NCBI GenBank assembly: GCA_021850505.1
Contig: JAJZLW010000102.1
Span: forward strand, 1-64,000
Reading direction: 5' to 3'
Source: Thermoplasmata archaeon
GTDB taxonomy: Archaea; Thermoplasmatota; Thermoplasmata; Thermoplasmatales; Thermoplasmataceae
Length of the DNA stretch: 64,000 nt
Shown here: in pieces, positions 19,047 to 27,270 of the stretch
Layout of the letters: each line of letters opens with the position of its first letter
How positions within the stretch are numbered: position 1 is the first letter of the stretch
Notes under the pieces: generated by a model
Told to the model about the DNA's origin: nothing
The model's input: only the letters and a program-made list of their open reading frames with translations
The model's database searches: none
Program-made: the position numbers and the translations under genes

Positions 19047-19386
19047 TAATTTCAGCTATTACAACAAGTTTGATTACGATGATGAAGGAATAGCCTATAG
19101 GAAACATATCATTGCTGATCGTATCAGATACATCGGTAAGGAGACCAACAATCTTGACGAAACACAGATTACAGGAATTGAAGAGGACGATTATTTGGAA
19201 TATGAGAACATTATGGAATTCTACAACTGGATTTTATCGTTGAGGCCTAAGGATGTTAAGGATAAGGGAATATCTGAGAGAGGATTGAGAAACGTCAAAC
19301 AAAAAATCCGGAATGGAAATGGATTAAAAAACAGATCAAAAATTATTAAAATCCTTTTTAAAAAATACTTGAATAAGGACAATTAA
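19027..19386 (+). CDS. Small protein of unknown function ending in a Cas1-tail-like helical module
   Basis: A 119-codon ORF with a TTG start inside the end of the type IIG gene; a stop codon lies immediately before it, so it may be the 3' part of a truncated gene. I do not recognise the family. Its C-terminal part, ILSLRPKDVKDKGISERG then LRNVKQKIRNG, lines up with the Cas1 remnant tail IMSIDPEKRKALKINKST then LWYQQKKIKEG in spacing and character (a short helix-turn-helix-like unit with a basic second helix). It is the last gene before the tRNA-Ile 3' end and shares the AT-rich composition of the island. Confidence 0.5.
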   Translation: MKSSSLSNFSYYNKFDYDDEGIAYRKHIIADRIRYIGKETNNLDETQITGIEEDDYLEYENIMEFYNWILSLRPKDVKDKGISERGLRNVKQKIRNGNGLKNRSKIIKILFKKYLNKDN

Positions 19387-19452
19387 AATTTTGGAATGGA
19401 AATATAAAAACCGGCACGTTTTTTGGTCTTATCTATATCCCCCATGAGTTAA

Positions 19453-19527
19453 TGGGGTTGACCGGATTTGAACCGGTGACCTCCCGGTTATCAGCCGGGT
19501 GCTCAAACCAAGCTAAGCTACAACCCC
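19453..19527 (-). tRNA. tRNA-Ile (anticodon GAT)
   Basis: The minus strand folds as a complete tRNA. A 7-bp acceptor stem pairs GGGGTTG (ending at 19527) with CAACCCC, with discriminator A at 19453. The D arm is TAGCTTAGCTTGGTTTGAGCA. The anticodon arm is CCCGG-CTGATAA-CCGGG with anticodon GAT. The T arm contains GGTTCAAATCC. There is no intron and no encoded CCA. The AT-rich Cas1/restriction island begins directly beyond its 3' end, a common integration position. Confidence 0.97.
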
Positions 19528-19555
19528 CCCTTGATTACGGAATAAGCGAATAGGT

Positions 19556-19570
19556 GATTTTATAATAAAC
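19556..19570 (-). promoter_or_regulatory. TATA-like box of tRNA-Ile
   Basis: On the minus strand the stretch gtttattataaaatc lies about 30-40 nt before the first tRNA base, as expected for an archaeal TATA box with transcription starting a few bases upstream of the mature 5' end. Confidence 0.55.
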
Positions 19571-19727
19571 ATTTTGCAGAAAATTGTTTGCCAGGATTTC
19601 CATAAGATTGGATATTTATTCAACCGGATTTAGAAAGTTCACCGATTTTTTATATAGTTTGAAACTGAAAAATGGTTTCTGTGAAACGATGGCAAAATAT
19701 CGGGTTATTATTAGTTTAAAAGGACTC

Positions 19728-20660
19728 TCATGCTGTTATCTGTTTCAGGTTTCTGCACACAGAGCAGATATCTGATGTGGTTGGGGTACCACAAATTCTG
19801 CATTTTCCGAGATGGGCGTAGCTGCCTGTTGGAGCAAGAGATTTCTTTACCTCTTCACCGAATTTGGCGATTGCGTATGCTGTCCCTGGATGCTTCTCCT
19901 CCAATCCTGAAATTATTTCCCTGATCTCGTTCCTTTCCGCCCTTCCGGAATAAGGACATGAGATACGATCGACCTTTATACCCTGCAGTATGGAATAAAT
20001 CAATACCTCTTTTTCAGGAATTTTCCAAAGTGGAATGATCCTCTTTACAAGTCCATCATGCTGATTTTCATGGGGTGCCATCCTGGACATCCTGGCGGTA
20101 TCGCCTTTAATGACATTCATCATAACGGACTGGGCATAATCGTCCAGATTTATGCCAAGTGCCAAATAATCAGCATCAACCTGAGTGGCCAGAAGATTCA
20201 TAGTCTGTCTCCTCATGGGACCGCAGTGTGAGCATGGTACAGTTAAGGGATCGGATTGTACAATCTCATCCATTGTTAGTCCATATTTTGACCTGAATGA
20301 TATTATCCTATGCTCCACACCGAGATTCTGGCATAGCTGACGGGCGGAATCAAGTTCTATGTTTCTATAACCATCTATACCCTCATCAACAGTGACAGCA
20401 ACAACTTTGACTTTTTTGTTCTTCCCGAAAACTTTCTCTATAAGGTAAAGCAGAACTGAGCTGTCCTTTCCTCCAGAAAGAGCAACTGCAATTGTTTTGC
20501 CATCTTTCCCCAATCTTATCTGCTTCCTGATTTCAGATTTGAATCTAGATTCAACGCTTTCAGTAAAGTGGTTCTCACAGTATTTCATTCCACTGTATCT
20601 TGCCTCGTAAACTGCCTTTTTACCGCATTTACTGCAGTCCATATCGTCATTGTATTTCAT
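19728..20660 (-). CDS. tRNA 2-thiolation protein (TtuA/Ncs6 family)
   Basis: A 310-residue sulfurtransferase-type ATPase. An N-terminal zinc knuckle (C9, C12, C28, H31) precedes the PP-loop SGGKDS at 62-67. A central CxxC (C143, C146 in PCSHCGPMRR) and the SCPYSGRAERNEIRE segment hold residues for the Fe-S site, and a C-terminal zinc ribbon has CRICG and CSVC. These enzymes adenylate and thiolate uridine in tRNA, either U34 (Ncs6) or position 54 (TtuA). The conserved LDDEAQ motif here reads LDDYAQ, with Tyr for Glu. The position modified is not decidable from the sequence. It is transcribed toward the neighbouring tRNA-Ile gene on the same strand. Confidence 0.87.
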   Translation of the reverse strand: MKYNDDMDCSKCGKKAVYEARYSGMKYCENHFTESVESRFKSEIRKQIRLGKDGKTIAVALSGGKDSSVLLYLIEKVFGKNKKVKVVAVTVDEGIDGYRNIELDSARQLCQNLGVEHRIISFRSKYGLTMDEIVQSDPLTVPCSHCGPMRRQTMNLLATQVDADYLALGINLDDYAQSVMMNVIKGDTARMSRMAPHENQHDGLVKRIIPLWKIPEKEVLIYSILQGIKVDRISCPYSGRAERNEIREIISGLEEKHPGTAYAIAKFGEEVKKSLAPTGSYAHLGKCRICGTPTTSDICSVCRNLKQITA

Positions 20661-20731
20661 TGAGTTATATATACTGGCACTGAAGCTGCAGTCAATGATT
20701 TATAAAACATGAAAATTAACTGTGGAAAAAA

Positions 20732-21394
20732 TTGGATGCTATAAGATACCACTACGTGCTGTTCGATCTCGACGGAACCATACTGGATAGTGAGGGTGTT
20801 TCAGCATTTGCGACGAATTATGCTTTCAAGAAAGTACTTGGAAGGGAGCTTACAAAATCAGAGGAGAAGTCACTGATAGGGAGACCTGTAAAGTACATAC
20901 TGAAGGACTGGTATGGCGAAACAGGTGAGGAGATATATAGAATAGGAAGCACTTATTTTAACCAGCAGGCAGCAGTGATAAGACCATACAGGGGAATAAA
21001 GACATTAATTGCAGATCTGTATCACAAAGGTGCGAAAATGGCAGTAGTGACCACAAGTCATACGGAAAATTCTCTTAAGCTGCTGAAATTGAATGGAATA
21101 TTGAGGTATCTTGTAACAGTAATAGGCCAGGAGGACACAGAGAGACATAAGCCTGACCCTGATCCAGTTCTTCTCGCACTTCAAAGGATGAGGTATAATG
21201 GATCAGGTGGTGCAATATTCATCGGGGACCAGCCAGCAGACATTTATGCTGCCAGGAATGCAGGAATAATAGATGCAGCTGCACTCTGGGGAGCTGCTGA
21301 TGAGGAAGTGATCGAAAGCTGTAAGCCCAAGTATACGTTCAAAAAAATCAGGGATTTCAGAGAATTTATCTTTCCTTCTGAAGTAAAGAAGTGA
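20732..21394 (+). CDS. HAD-superfamily hydrolase (phosphoglycolate phosphatase-like)
   Basis: A 220-residue HAD phosphatase. Motif I is VLFDLDGTILDSEG near residue 10. A helical cap follows, with GRPVKYILKDWYGE. Motif II is in MAVVTTSH, the motif III Lys is in ERHKPDPDPVLLAL, and motif IV is IFIGDQPADIYAARNAG. The start codon appears to be TTG. The substrate could be phosphoglycolate, a sugar phosphate or a nucleotide. A PEBP-like gene follows 45 nt later on the same strand and may share the transcript. Confidence 0.88.
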   Translation: MDAIRYHYVLFDLDGTILDSEGVSAFATNYAFKKVLGRELTKSEEKSLIGRPVKYILKDWYGETGEEIYRIGSTYFNQQAAVIRPYRGIKTLIADLYHKGAKMAVVTTSHTENSLKLLKLNGILRYLVTVIGQEDTERHKPDPDPVLLALQRMRYNGSGGAIFIGDQPADIYAARNAGIIDAAALWGAADEEVIESCKPKYTFKKIRDFREFIFPSEVKK

Positions 21395-21438
21395 ACCCCT
21401 GATCCTCCAGTCTATATACCTTGGACATATTTTGTTTT

Positions 21439-21900
21439 ATGATTCCTGAAATTTTGATTCCAGGCTTGAAGAATGGCGATTTGTTCCCTGAGACGTTTAC
21501 CTGTGTGGGTTCAGATATTTCCCCGGCGTTGAGGTGGGGTAACTTCTCTGAAAATGTTGTAGAATATGCACTGATAATGGATGATCCGGACGCCCCGTCC
21601 GGTCTCTTCACACACTGGATAATTTATGGCTTGAGACCCGAAATGTACAGCCTCCCGGAAAACGTTCCAAAAACTCAGAACCTCCCATTTGGCGGTATTC
21701 AGGGAAAGAATGATTTCGGAAAGACGGGCTACGGGGGTCCGTGTCCACCGCGTGGAAAGCCACACAGGTATTACTTCAGGCTCTTCGGTCTTCTGACACC
21801 GTCAGGCCTCGGCAAAAGTGTTGCAAGAAAGGAGTTCGACAAAGCCATAAATGGTAAATATTCTGAAAAGGCTGAATTTGTGCTAATGTTCAGCCGCTGA
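21439..21900 (+). CDS. YbhB/YbcL (PEBP-like) protein
   Basis: A 153-residue phosphatidylethanolamine-binding-protein homologue of the prokaryotic Raf-kinase-inhibitor-like group. The characteristic DDPDAPSGLFTHWIIYG ligand-site motif and the second conserved segment GYGGPCPPRGKPHRYYF are both intact. The ATG at 21439 (MIPEILIPGL) is chosen over an upstream TTG at 21421 because the family begins at this position. The cellular role of archaeal members is unknown. The 3' end is 25 nt from the convergent PINA gene. Confidence 0.9.
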   Translation: MIPEILIPGLKNGDLFPETFTCVGSDISPALRWGNFSENVVEYALIMDDPDAPSGLFTHWIIYGLRPEMYSLPENVPKTQNLPFGGIQGKNDFGKTGYGGPCPPRGKPHRYYFRLFGLLTPSGLGKSVARKEFDKAINGKYSEKAEFVLMFSR

Positions 21901-21924
21901 TTCTTGTTTGAAGAGAATGCGTGT

Positions 21925-23715
21925 TCAACCTGTTATAGTATATTCGATTGTCTTTCCGCTCTTTATTGCCCTGTATAGTTCCTGGCCTGTGTCGCTTATC
22001 ATCTTTATCCTTATGATGCCTTTTGATGAACTCTTGGCCTGCAAAACCAAAAGATCGTCAATATACAGTTTCACATTCCTGTTGGGTGATTTAACAAATA
22101 TATGAATGACACGGTTCTTGATCTCAATTTCAGCTTTGTTTCTGGATCTTATTGATGTCTGAGACTCATCTGGTTCCACCTCAAGTTTCATGTTCAGCCG
22201 GCGTTCGAGTTCGTTAATGGTTGTTCCCTTCTTGCCGATAAGCCTGGGTATATTCTCCTCTGATACCCTGACAATCGCCCTGTTCTTTCCTGTCATGGAA
22301 ACGTTTACGTTATTGACCCCGAGGAATCTGGATATCTCATCCCTTGTTCTCTCCTCTGCAGCTTTTGCGAGAACCGGATCTTCTGTCTCCACCGGTACAA
22401 CAACTACCTGCTCTCCAAAAGTATATGCTTCGAAGAGGGGTTTCTGGTCGTAGAAATCCCTTACTACAATCACGGGTCTTGCAAGATCCTCCTGGTTCAT
22501 GCCAGAAGGCACCTTGACAACATACTCGGTTGTAAGAACGGAGGATACGCTGCCTGCTGATATGAAAAGGATGGTATCAATGACCTGTGGTATAAGACCA
22601 AGTTCAACCCTTCCGATGAAACGCTGCATTGCGTCAATGGCCCTCGTTGCATGGACGACGCCCACCATTCCCACTCCTGCAAGCCTTAGATCAGAATAGA
22701 CCAGGAAATCCGATGTTATCCTCATCTCGTCGAAAACAGTATAATCAGTCCTGACAAGCAGCAGTATATCACCTGTCTTTTCCATTGATCCCTCAAGGCT
22801 GGCGTATTGAGTGATTTCACGCATGAGCTCAAGATCACGGGGCTTCTCCATAGTTTTAACAATCTTTCCCCTCGATGAAAAGAATTCAGCCAAAGCCTGG
22901 ACGAAGGTGCTCTTTCCAGCTCCTGGAGCTCCGGCTACAAGTATACCATGTACTCCGCTGACAAGGCGGTCCATTAATCTATCATTTATCGAATAATCGG
23001 AAATGCTGAGTTTTGTAATGGGTCTCACTGCGGTTATCTCAAGGTCGTCTGAAAATGGTGGCCTTGTTATGACTATTCTCATGTTCCTTATCTGCATGAC
23101 GGTTGCACCATGCATGTCAAGCTCAACGAATGACTCGTCCTCAAATCTCCCGCGTTTAACGAGATTCGCGGCAAGGTTTTCGAGTTCAGATCTGGTTATC
23201 TTGGTGTCGAGCCGATCAAGCCTGACTGAACCAGGCTGCCCCCTCTTGACAAACGGTTCCATGTCCGGTTTCAGGTGTACCGAGCTGGTATCCTCACTGA
23301 AAAATTCCTCTATATTCCTGGACCTCAGGTCGGGTGGTTCTATGTATTTGACAGAAATGCCCTTTATTTCAGCTATCTCCTTCTGAACTACATCTCCTGT
23401 CACAAGTGTCGCATTGTTTTCGGCCGCGCATATACGGATAAGCTCATCGATCTCCCCGCTTTTTGCCCTCTCGATCTGCCAGTTAACGGGCCTTTTGCCA
23501 TAAAAATCAAGAAATATTTTGCCCTTGTTGTGGAGATCACGGAGAAATTTGAGTTCCTGAATGGCTGCCGATCCAATTGATCTTCCCTCGTTTGCCTGGT
23601 GTTCTATTTCAGCTATTAGAGCTTCTGCAAGTATGACATGTGACCCGTTATGCTTTGAAATGAAACCTGTGAACCTACCATCTATTATTACTGATGTATC
23701 TGGCACAAAATCCAT
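21925..23715 (-). CDS. PIN-PilT ATPase-KH fusion protein (PINA-like)
   Basis: A 596-residue three-domain protein. The N-terminal PIN domain has the first acidic residue in VPDTSVIIDG (D6) and the distal VTGD near residue 108. A PilT/VirB11-type ATPase has Walker A GAPGAGKST at 262-270 and a VVHATRAIDA sensor-like segment. A KH domain (RLIGKKGTTINELE, about 505-518) is followed by a small C-terminal domain. The architecture matches archaeal PINA, reported to form hexamers that promote Holliday junction migration. An Hjc-like resolvase is encoded at 41.1-41.6 kb, though not adjacent. The PIN active site could give it an additional nuclease role. The gene is complete and monocistronic. Confidence 0.9.
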   Translation of the reverse strand: MDFVPDTSVIIDGRFTGFISKHNGSHVILAEALIAEIEHQANEGRSIGSAAIQELKFLRDLHNKGKIFLDFYGKRPVNWQIERAKSGEIDELIRICAAENNATLVTGDVVQKEIAEIKGISVKYIEPPDLRSRNIEEFFSEDTSSVHLKPDMEPFVKRGQPGSVRLDRLDTKITRSELENLAANLVKRGRFEDESFVELDMHGATVMQIRNMRIVITRPPFSDDLEITAVRPITKLSISDYSINDRLMDRLVSGVHGILVAGAPGAGKSTFVQALAEFFSSRGKIVKTMEKPRDLELMREITQYASLEGSMEKTGDILLLVRTDYTVFDEMRITSDFLVYSDLRLAGVGMVGVVHATRAIDAMQRFIGRVELGLIPQVIDTILFISAGSVSSVLTTEYVVKVPSGMNQEDLARPVIVVRDFYDQKPLFEAYTFGEQVVVVPVETEDPVLAKAAEERTRDEISRFLGVNNVNVSMTGKNRAIVRVSEENIPRLIGKKGTTINELERRLNMKLEVEPDESQTSIRSRNKAEIEIKNRVIHIFVKSPNRNVKLYIDDLLVLQAKSSSKGIIRIKMISDTGQELYRAIKSGKTIEYTITG

Positions 23716-23922
23716 GGGGGTTTAAGATTCACAGGTTAATTAACCGTTTGCAATCCACTGCACTCAATTAGATTATCTTTACATGCTATCCATGAGATAT
23801 GACACTTGGCAGTTCAGAACATAACATTTCGTCGCAGAAATATTGTTTCTGGTCAGATAAGAGATGCATCAAACATGTCACAAAACTTATCTTTTGATAT
23901 ACATATTGTATAATGATCTCTC

Positions 23923-24408
23923 ATGTATAATGGAACGGGCAACGTCGATGCAAAGGTACCGGGCAATATACGTTCAGCAGAAGGATCAAGAATTTCTGGG
24001 CACAAACCTGGGAAAACGTTCCTGATTACAGTTGATTTTTCCTCAAGCAAACCGATATACAGGCAACTCGTAGACAGAATTATTGCTTTGATTGCATCAG
24101 AGGATCTGATACCCGGAGACACCCTTCCTTCTTCAAGAAAAATGTCATCACTATTGGGAATCAATTACCACACGGTCAATAAAGCATATGACATGCTCAT
24201 AGACGCAGGATTTGCAGAGATGAATCATAAGCGGGTAAGAGTTGTAGGCAAAACAAAGAGGAAAAATGATGAACAGATAGATCCAGACTGGCTCGAAAGG
24301 GAGGGATCGATCGTTGCTGAGGCCATATCACATGGGTATTCAAAGCAAAAGATAATGGATTCTGTGGAATCTGTTATTGATTCCATTCTTGGAGGAGATA
24401 AGCATTGA
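23923..24408 (+). CDS. GntR-family (YtrA-like) transcriptional regulator
   Basis: A 161-residue protein with a winged helix-turn-helix of GntR type: SSKPIYRQLVDRIIALIASE, then PGDTLPSSRKMSSLLGINYH, then TVNKAYDMLIDAGF. The C-terminal part is short and helical, without a sugar- or FadR-type effector domain, as in YtrA regulators that control adjacent membrane protein genes. Its TGA overlaps the TTG start of the next gene by 4 nt, so it most likely autoregulates this two-gene operon. The N-terminal 40 residues are poorly conserved in character, and a later start is possible. Confidence 0.85.
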   Translation: MYNGTGNVDAKVPGNIRSAEGSRISGHKPGKTFLITVDFSSSKPIYRQLVDRIIALIASEDLIPGDTLPSSRKMSSLLGINYHTVNKAYDMLIDAGFAEMNHKRVRVVGKTKRKNDEQIDPDWLEREGSIVAEAISHGYSKQKIMDSVESVIDSILGGDKH

Positions 24409-25508
24409 TTGGACTGAATATCTTTTCTCTTCTGATAGGCATCATTATTACTGCCTTTGTGTCAATTGTTTTTGCGATTACGCCTTATTTTACTCCACCT
24501 TACCTACAGTTTGGGGTCAGGATACCTGATGGCCATGAATCCGATAATTCCTTGAAAGCTATCAGGTTAAGGTTTCTGGTATCTGAAATTGCTCTTATGA
24601 TATTTCTTATTGCAATATTCCTTGTTTATCTGAACGGAATATCTCCGCTAATTTCCGGAATTATGCCTCTTTTTGACATTATTCTATCCTTTCTGGTTTA
24701 CCTCAAATTCCATTATTCCACTTTAAAATTGAAGTCTGAAATGCAGCCGCTCCAGGAACAAACTGAGGTTTCAACTGCCGTTATTGAAGATGATAGCCTG
24801 GGTGTTCGGCATATTGCACTACTTTTACCATGGATTGAACTTGGTATCTTCATAGCGATTGGAATCTACAGATATCCATTTATACCAAACACGTTCCCGA
24901 TTCATTTTGGAGCGAACGGTCAGCCAAACGGTTTTGCAACTAAGTCCATAGAATCAGTCTTCTCTGTAATACTTCTTGTAGGCGTTCCAGTCAACGTATT
25001 ATTCAGCATAATATCCCTTGCCATATTGAGAGTCAATCCTTTCCAGAATCCAGGTAGCCCTGTAAAAACCAGAATGCAGATGAGCGGCTTCAACCGGATT
25101 AATTTCTATCTGATGCCAGCTATTGCTTTGGTAGTGAATCTTACCCTTTTCGTATCTTCAGCGGTTATATGGGGCATGTTATCGTCCAGCTATGTCTTCA
25201 TAGCAATCATACCTGTGATTGCAATTTTACCCGCGATAATCATTATAGGAATGAAAGTGGGGCAAACAGGCTGGAAGCTCTATCCGAATGCAAATAACTC
25301 AGAGAACGGTGTAAAAGCCAGGAATGATGATTCTTTCTGGAAGGGCGGTGTCCTTTATTTTAACAGAAATGACAGTTCTATTATGGTTCCAAAGAGATTT
25401 GGTTACGGCTATACATTAAACTTTGCCCATCCAGTCACCTGGATCCTTTTCGCTGCACCTTTTATTGTTTTGGTGGTAATCCTGACAGTGGTCATGCATA
25501 TTCTTTAA
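24405..25508 (+). CDS. DUF1648/DUF5808 membrane protein
   Basis: A 367-residue membrane protein with about eight helices. The DUF1648 motif is visible as FPIHFGANGQPNGFATKS near residue 165. The C-terminal segment DDSFWKGGVLYFNRNDSSI and the following VPKRFGYGYTLNFAHP match DUF5808. Bacterial relatives paired with YtrA-type GntR regulators are associated with cell-envelope stress or peptide immunity (SdpI-like). It is co-translated with the GntR regulator, and the 3' end overlaps kptA by 4 nt in convergent orientation. Confidence 0.82.
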   Translation: MIGLNIFSLLIGIIITAFVSIVFAITPYFTPPYLQFGVRIPDGHESDNSLKAIRLRFLVSEIALMIFLIAIFLVYLNGISPLISGIMPLFDIILSFLVYLKFHYSTLKLKSEMQPLQEQTEVSTAVIEDDSLGVRHIALLLPWIELGIFIAIGIYRYPFIPNTFPIHFGANGQPNGFATKSIESVFSVILLVGVPVNVLFSIISLAILRVNPFQNPGSPVKTRMQMSGFNRINFYLMPAIALVVNLTLFVSSAVIWGMLSSSYVFIAIIPVIAILPAIIIIGMKVGQTGWKLYPNANNSENGVKARNDDSFWKGGVLYFNRNDSSIMVPKRFGYGYTLNFAHPVTWILFAAPFIVLVVILTVVMHIL

Positions 25509-26239
25509 AAAGTGCCCTCTTCCCTGCGTCTTGCCCTCTTTTCCTTTACCCTTTCAATCTCCTCCTTTTCGGATTCTGTGGGCTCGACTTCCTCGGTACC
25601 TGCCACAAAGAAGAATTCGGGTGGAACCTCCTTTACGAGGAATATTTCAGGGGTGGCCCTGTAAACCTTCCGTCCGGATTCAAGCATTCTGTTCACATCA
25701 ATTTCCACAACAAGAGGATTGTCCACATGGAAAAGACCTGACACATAGGCCTGCCTGTATGTCTTTGAAAGATGCACCCAGGTCTTGTCCGAAGGCCCGA
25801 TCCCTGTTTCTTTTATGAACTCTAACTCATCCGGAGTTGTCTGGTAGAATAGCTTGTCTGGAATATCATCTGTGGGAAGATCATCCATGTTTACCGGTAT
25901 AGTGTGACCATAGGTTGCCCTGATGCTCGAGTTGCCGTCCCACTGGTATCTCCCCTTCGGCTCTGTCTGAGCGAATGCCTCAATGTGATGTGGGGTCAGC
26001 CAGCCAAAATGCCTTTTTTCTGCCTTAATTGCCGGAACGATTGAAAAAACCTTTGCCCATCCATGGTCATCCAGCCTTATACCATATCTTTCTGGAAAGT
26101 GCCTGAGCATTCCCGCCAGTATTTTCCCAAGAGAATCAATCTCTCTCTGATCCATCAGCAATTTTCCCTGATTACCGCACTCAGGGCATTCTTCCCCTCT
26201 AAACGCACCGTGTTCCCTGCATTCCCTTAATCCGATCAT
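25505..26239 (-). CDS. kptA: RNA 2'-phosphotransferase KptA/Tpt1 with zinc ribbon
   Basis: A 244-residue enzyme that transfers a 2'-phosphate from RNA to NAD+. An N-terminal zinc-binding knuckle (C7, H10, C18, C21) precedes the catalytic domain. Expected residues appear as KILAGMLRHFPERYGI, the HGW loop, SSIRATYGHT and TWVHLSKT. The segment that is LYHGT in many homologues reads LFYQTT here. The C-terminus is a charged helix rich in Glu/Arg. Its start overlaps the prs stop by 4 nt, forming a prs-kptA operon. In archaea the physiological substrate is uncertain, since their ligase does not leave a 2'-phosphate splice junction. Confidence 0.9.
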   Translation of the reverse strand: MIGLRECREHGAFRGEECPECGNQGKLLMDQREIDSLGKILAGMLRHFPERYGIRLDDHGWAKVFSIVPAIKAEKRHFGWLTPHHIEAFAQTEPKGRYQWDGNSSIRATYGHTIPVNMDDLPTDDIPDKLFYQTTPDELEFIKETGIGPSDKTWVHLSKTYRQAYVSGLFHVDNPLVVEIDVNRMLESGRKVYRATPEIFLVKEVPPEFFFVAGTEEVEPTESEKEEIERVKEKRARRREEGTF

Positions 26240-27099
26240 TTGATCAACTCCTTCAGCTTCTTGGAAATTTCCTCAGAAACATCAATACTGCTGAAAATGG
26301 ACTCTATTGTATTTGTCACAGAAAGACCGCTCGTTGAAAAGCTTATTGTCTCATCGCAGCGGTTTGCAAATATGCCGTGAACAGCACAGACATAAATCTT
26401 GTTCACTTTTCTCCTCTTCAGGAGCTCGATAGACTGCAATACCGTTCCACCGGTTGATATTATGTCATCAATAAGGAGTATGTTCCTTCCGTATATGTCG
26501 AGTATATCATTCATAACGACCTTTACTGTGGAATCGTTCTCTCTCTTCTTATCGAGATGAAATGCCGTGGATCCAAGGGCCTTTCCTATCCTCATTGCCC
26601 TGTTGTATCCACCATCATCAGGAGAAACTACAAAACTTATGTCCATCTCCTTGTAATGTTTGACAATTGAATCGGTGATCTCAAAATTGTTGAAAGGCTT
26701 GGAAGAAAATTCGAGGGTCTCCTCGTTGTGAATGTCGATAGAATAGAGTGCGTCTACATACGGGCTGACTGTTTCAACAATAACCTTTGACGATATGGGT
26801 TCTCCAATGTTGTACCTCATATGCTGCCTTGCGTACTGGAAATATGGAAAGAGAAGATCGATCCTTGAAGGTTCCATTGACCTTGCTGCCTCAAGCAGGA
26901 ATAAAAGCTCCAGAAAATCCCTCTCAGTGCGGATATTCTGAACAACCAGAACATTCTGATCCTTCAGATCTTCCTGTATTCTCAAATAGATCTCCTTATC
27001 AGGAAATTGGCGTGTTTCCACGTTGCCAATTGTTGCACCAAACTGGTTTGCTATTCCTGTATGAAGGCTGGTAGTTTTATTAGAGGATAATAGGATCAT
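26236..27099 (-). CDS. prs: Ribose-phosphate pyrophosphokinase
   Basis: A 287-residue PRPP synthetase, of the short archaeal type, that makes PRPP for nucleotide, His and Trp synthesis. The ATP-side loop is RQFPDKEIYLR and the flexible-loop region LLFPYFQYARQ. The binuclear metal/ATP region contains SIDIHNEETLEFS, and the PRPP-binding signature is LLIDDIISTGGTVLQS. The length (around 285) matches archaeal enzymes rather than the 310-320 of bacterial class I. It is the first gene of the prs-kptA operon. Confidence 0.95.
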   Translation of the reverse strand: MILLSSNKTTSLHTGIANQFGATIGNVETRQFPDKEIYLRIQEDLKDQNVLVVQNIRTERDFLELLFLLEAARSMEPSRIDLLFPYFQYARQHMRYNIGEPISSKVIVETVSPYVDALYSIDIHNEETLEFSSKPFNNFEITDSIVKHYKEMDISFVVSPDDGGYNRAMRIGKALGSTAFHLDKKRENDSTVKVVMNDILDIYGRNILLIDDIISTGGTVLQSIELLKRRKVNKIYVCAVHGIFANRCDETISFSTSGLSVTNTIESIFSSIDVSEEISKKLKELIK

Positions 27100-27270
27100 T
27101 TAATCACCCTCTATATTGTTGCATGTTATAATTTTTATTTTGTTCCATTCGATAGACAATCATGGTTGTTGATACAGTGAATATGCCTTGTAGATCTGTT
27201 ATACCACTTTTTAAAACACGAAAATGATAGGATTTCGATAAGATGACATATCGTAATGTAATACCGGATT

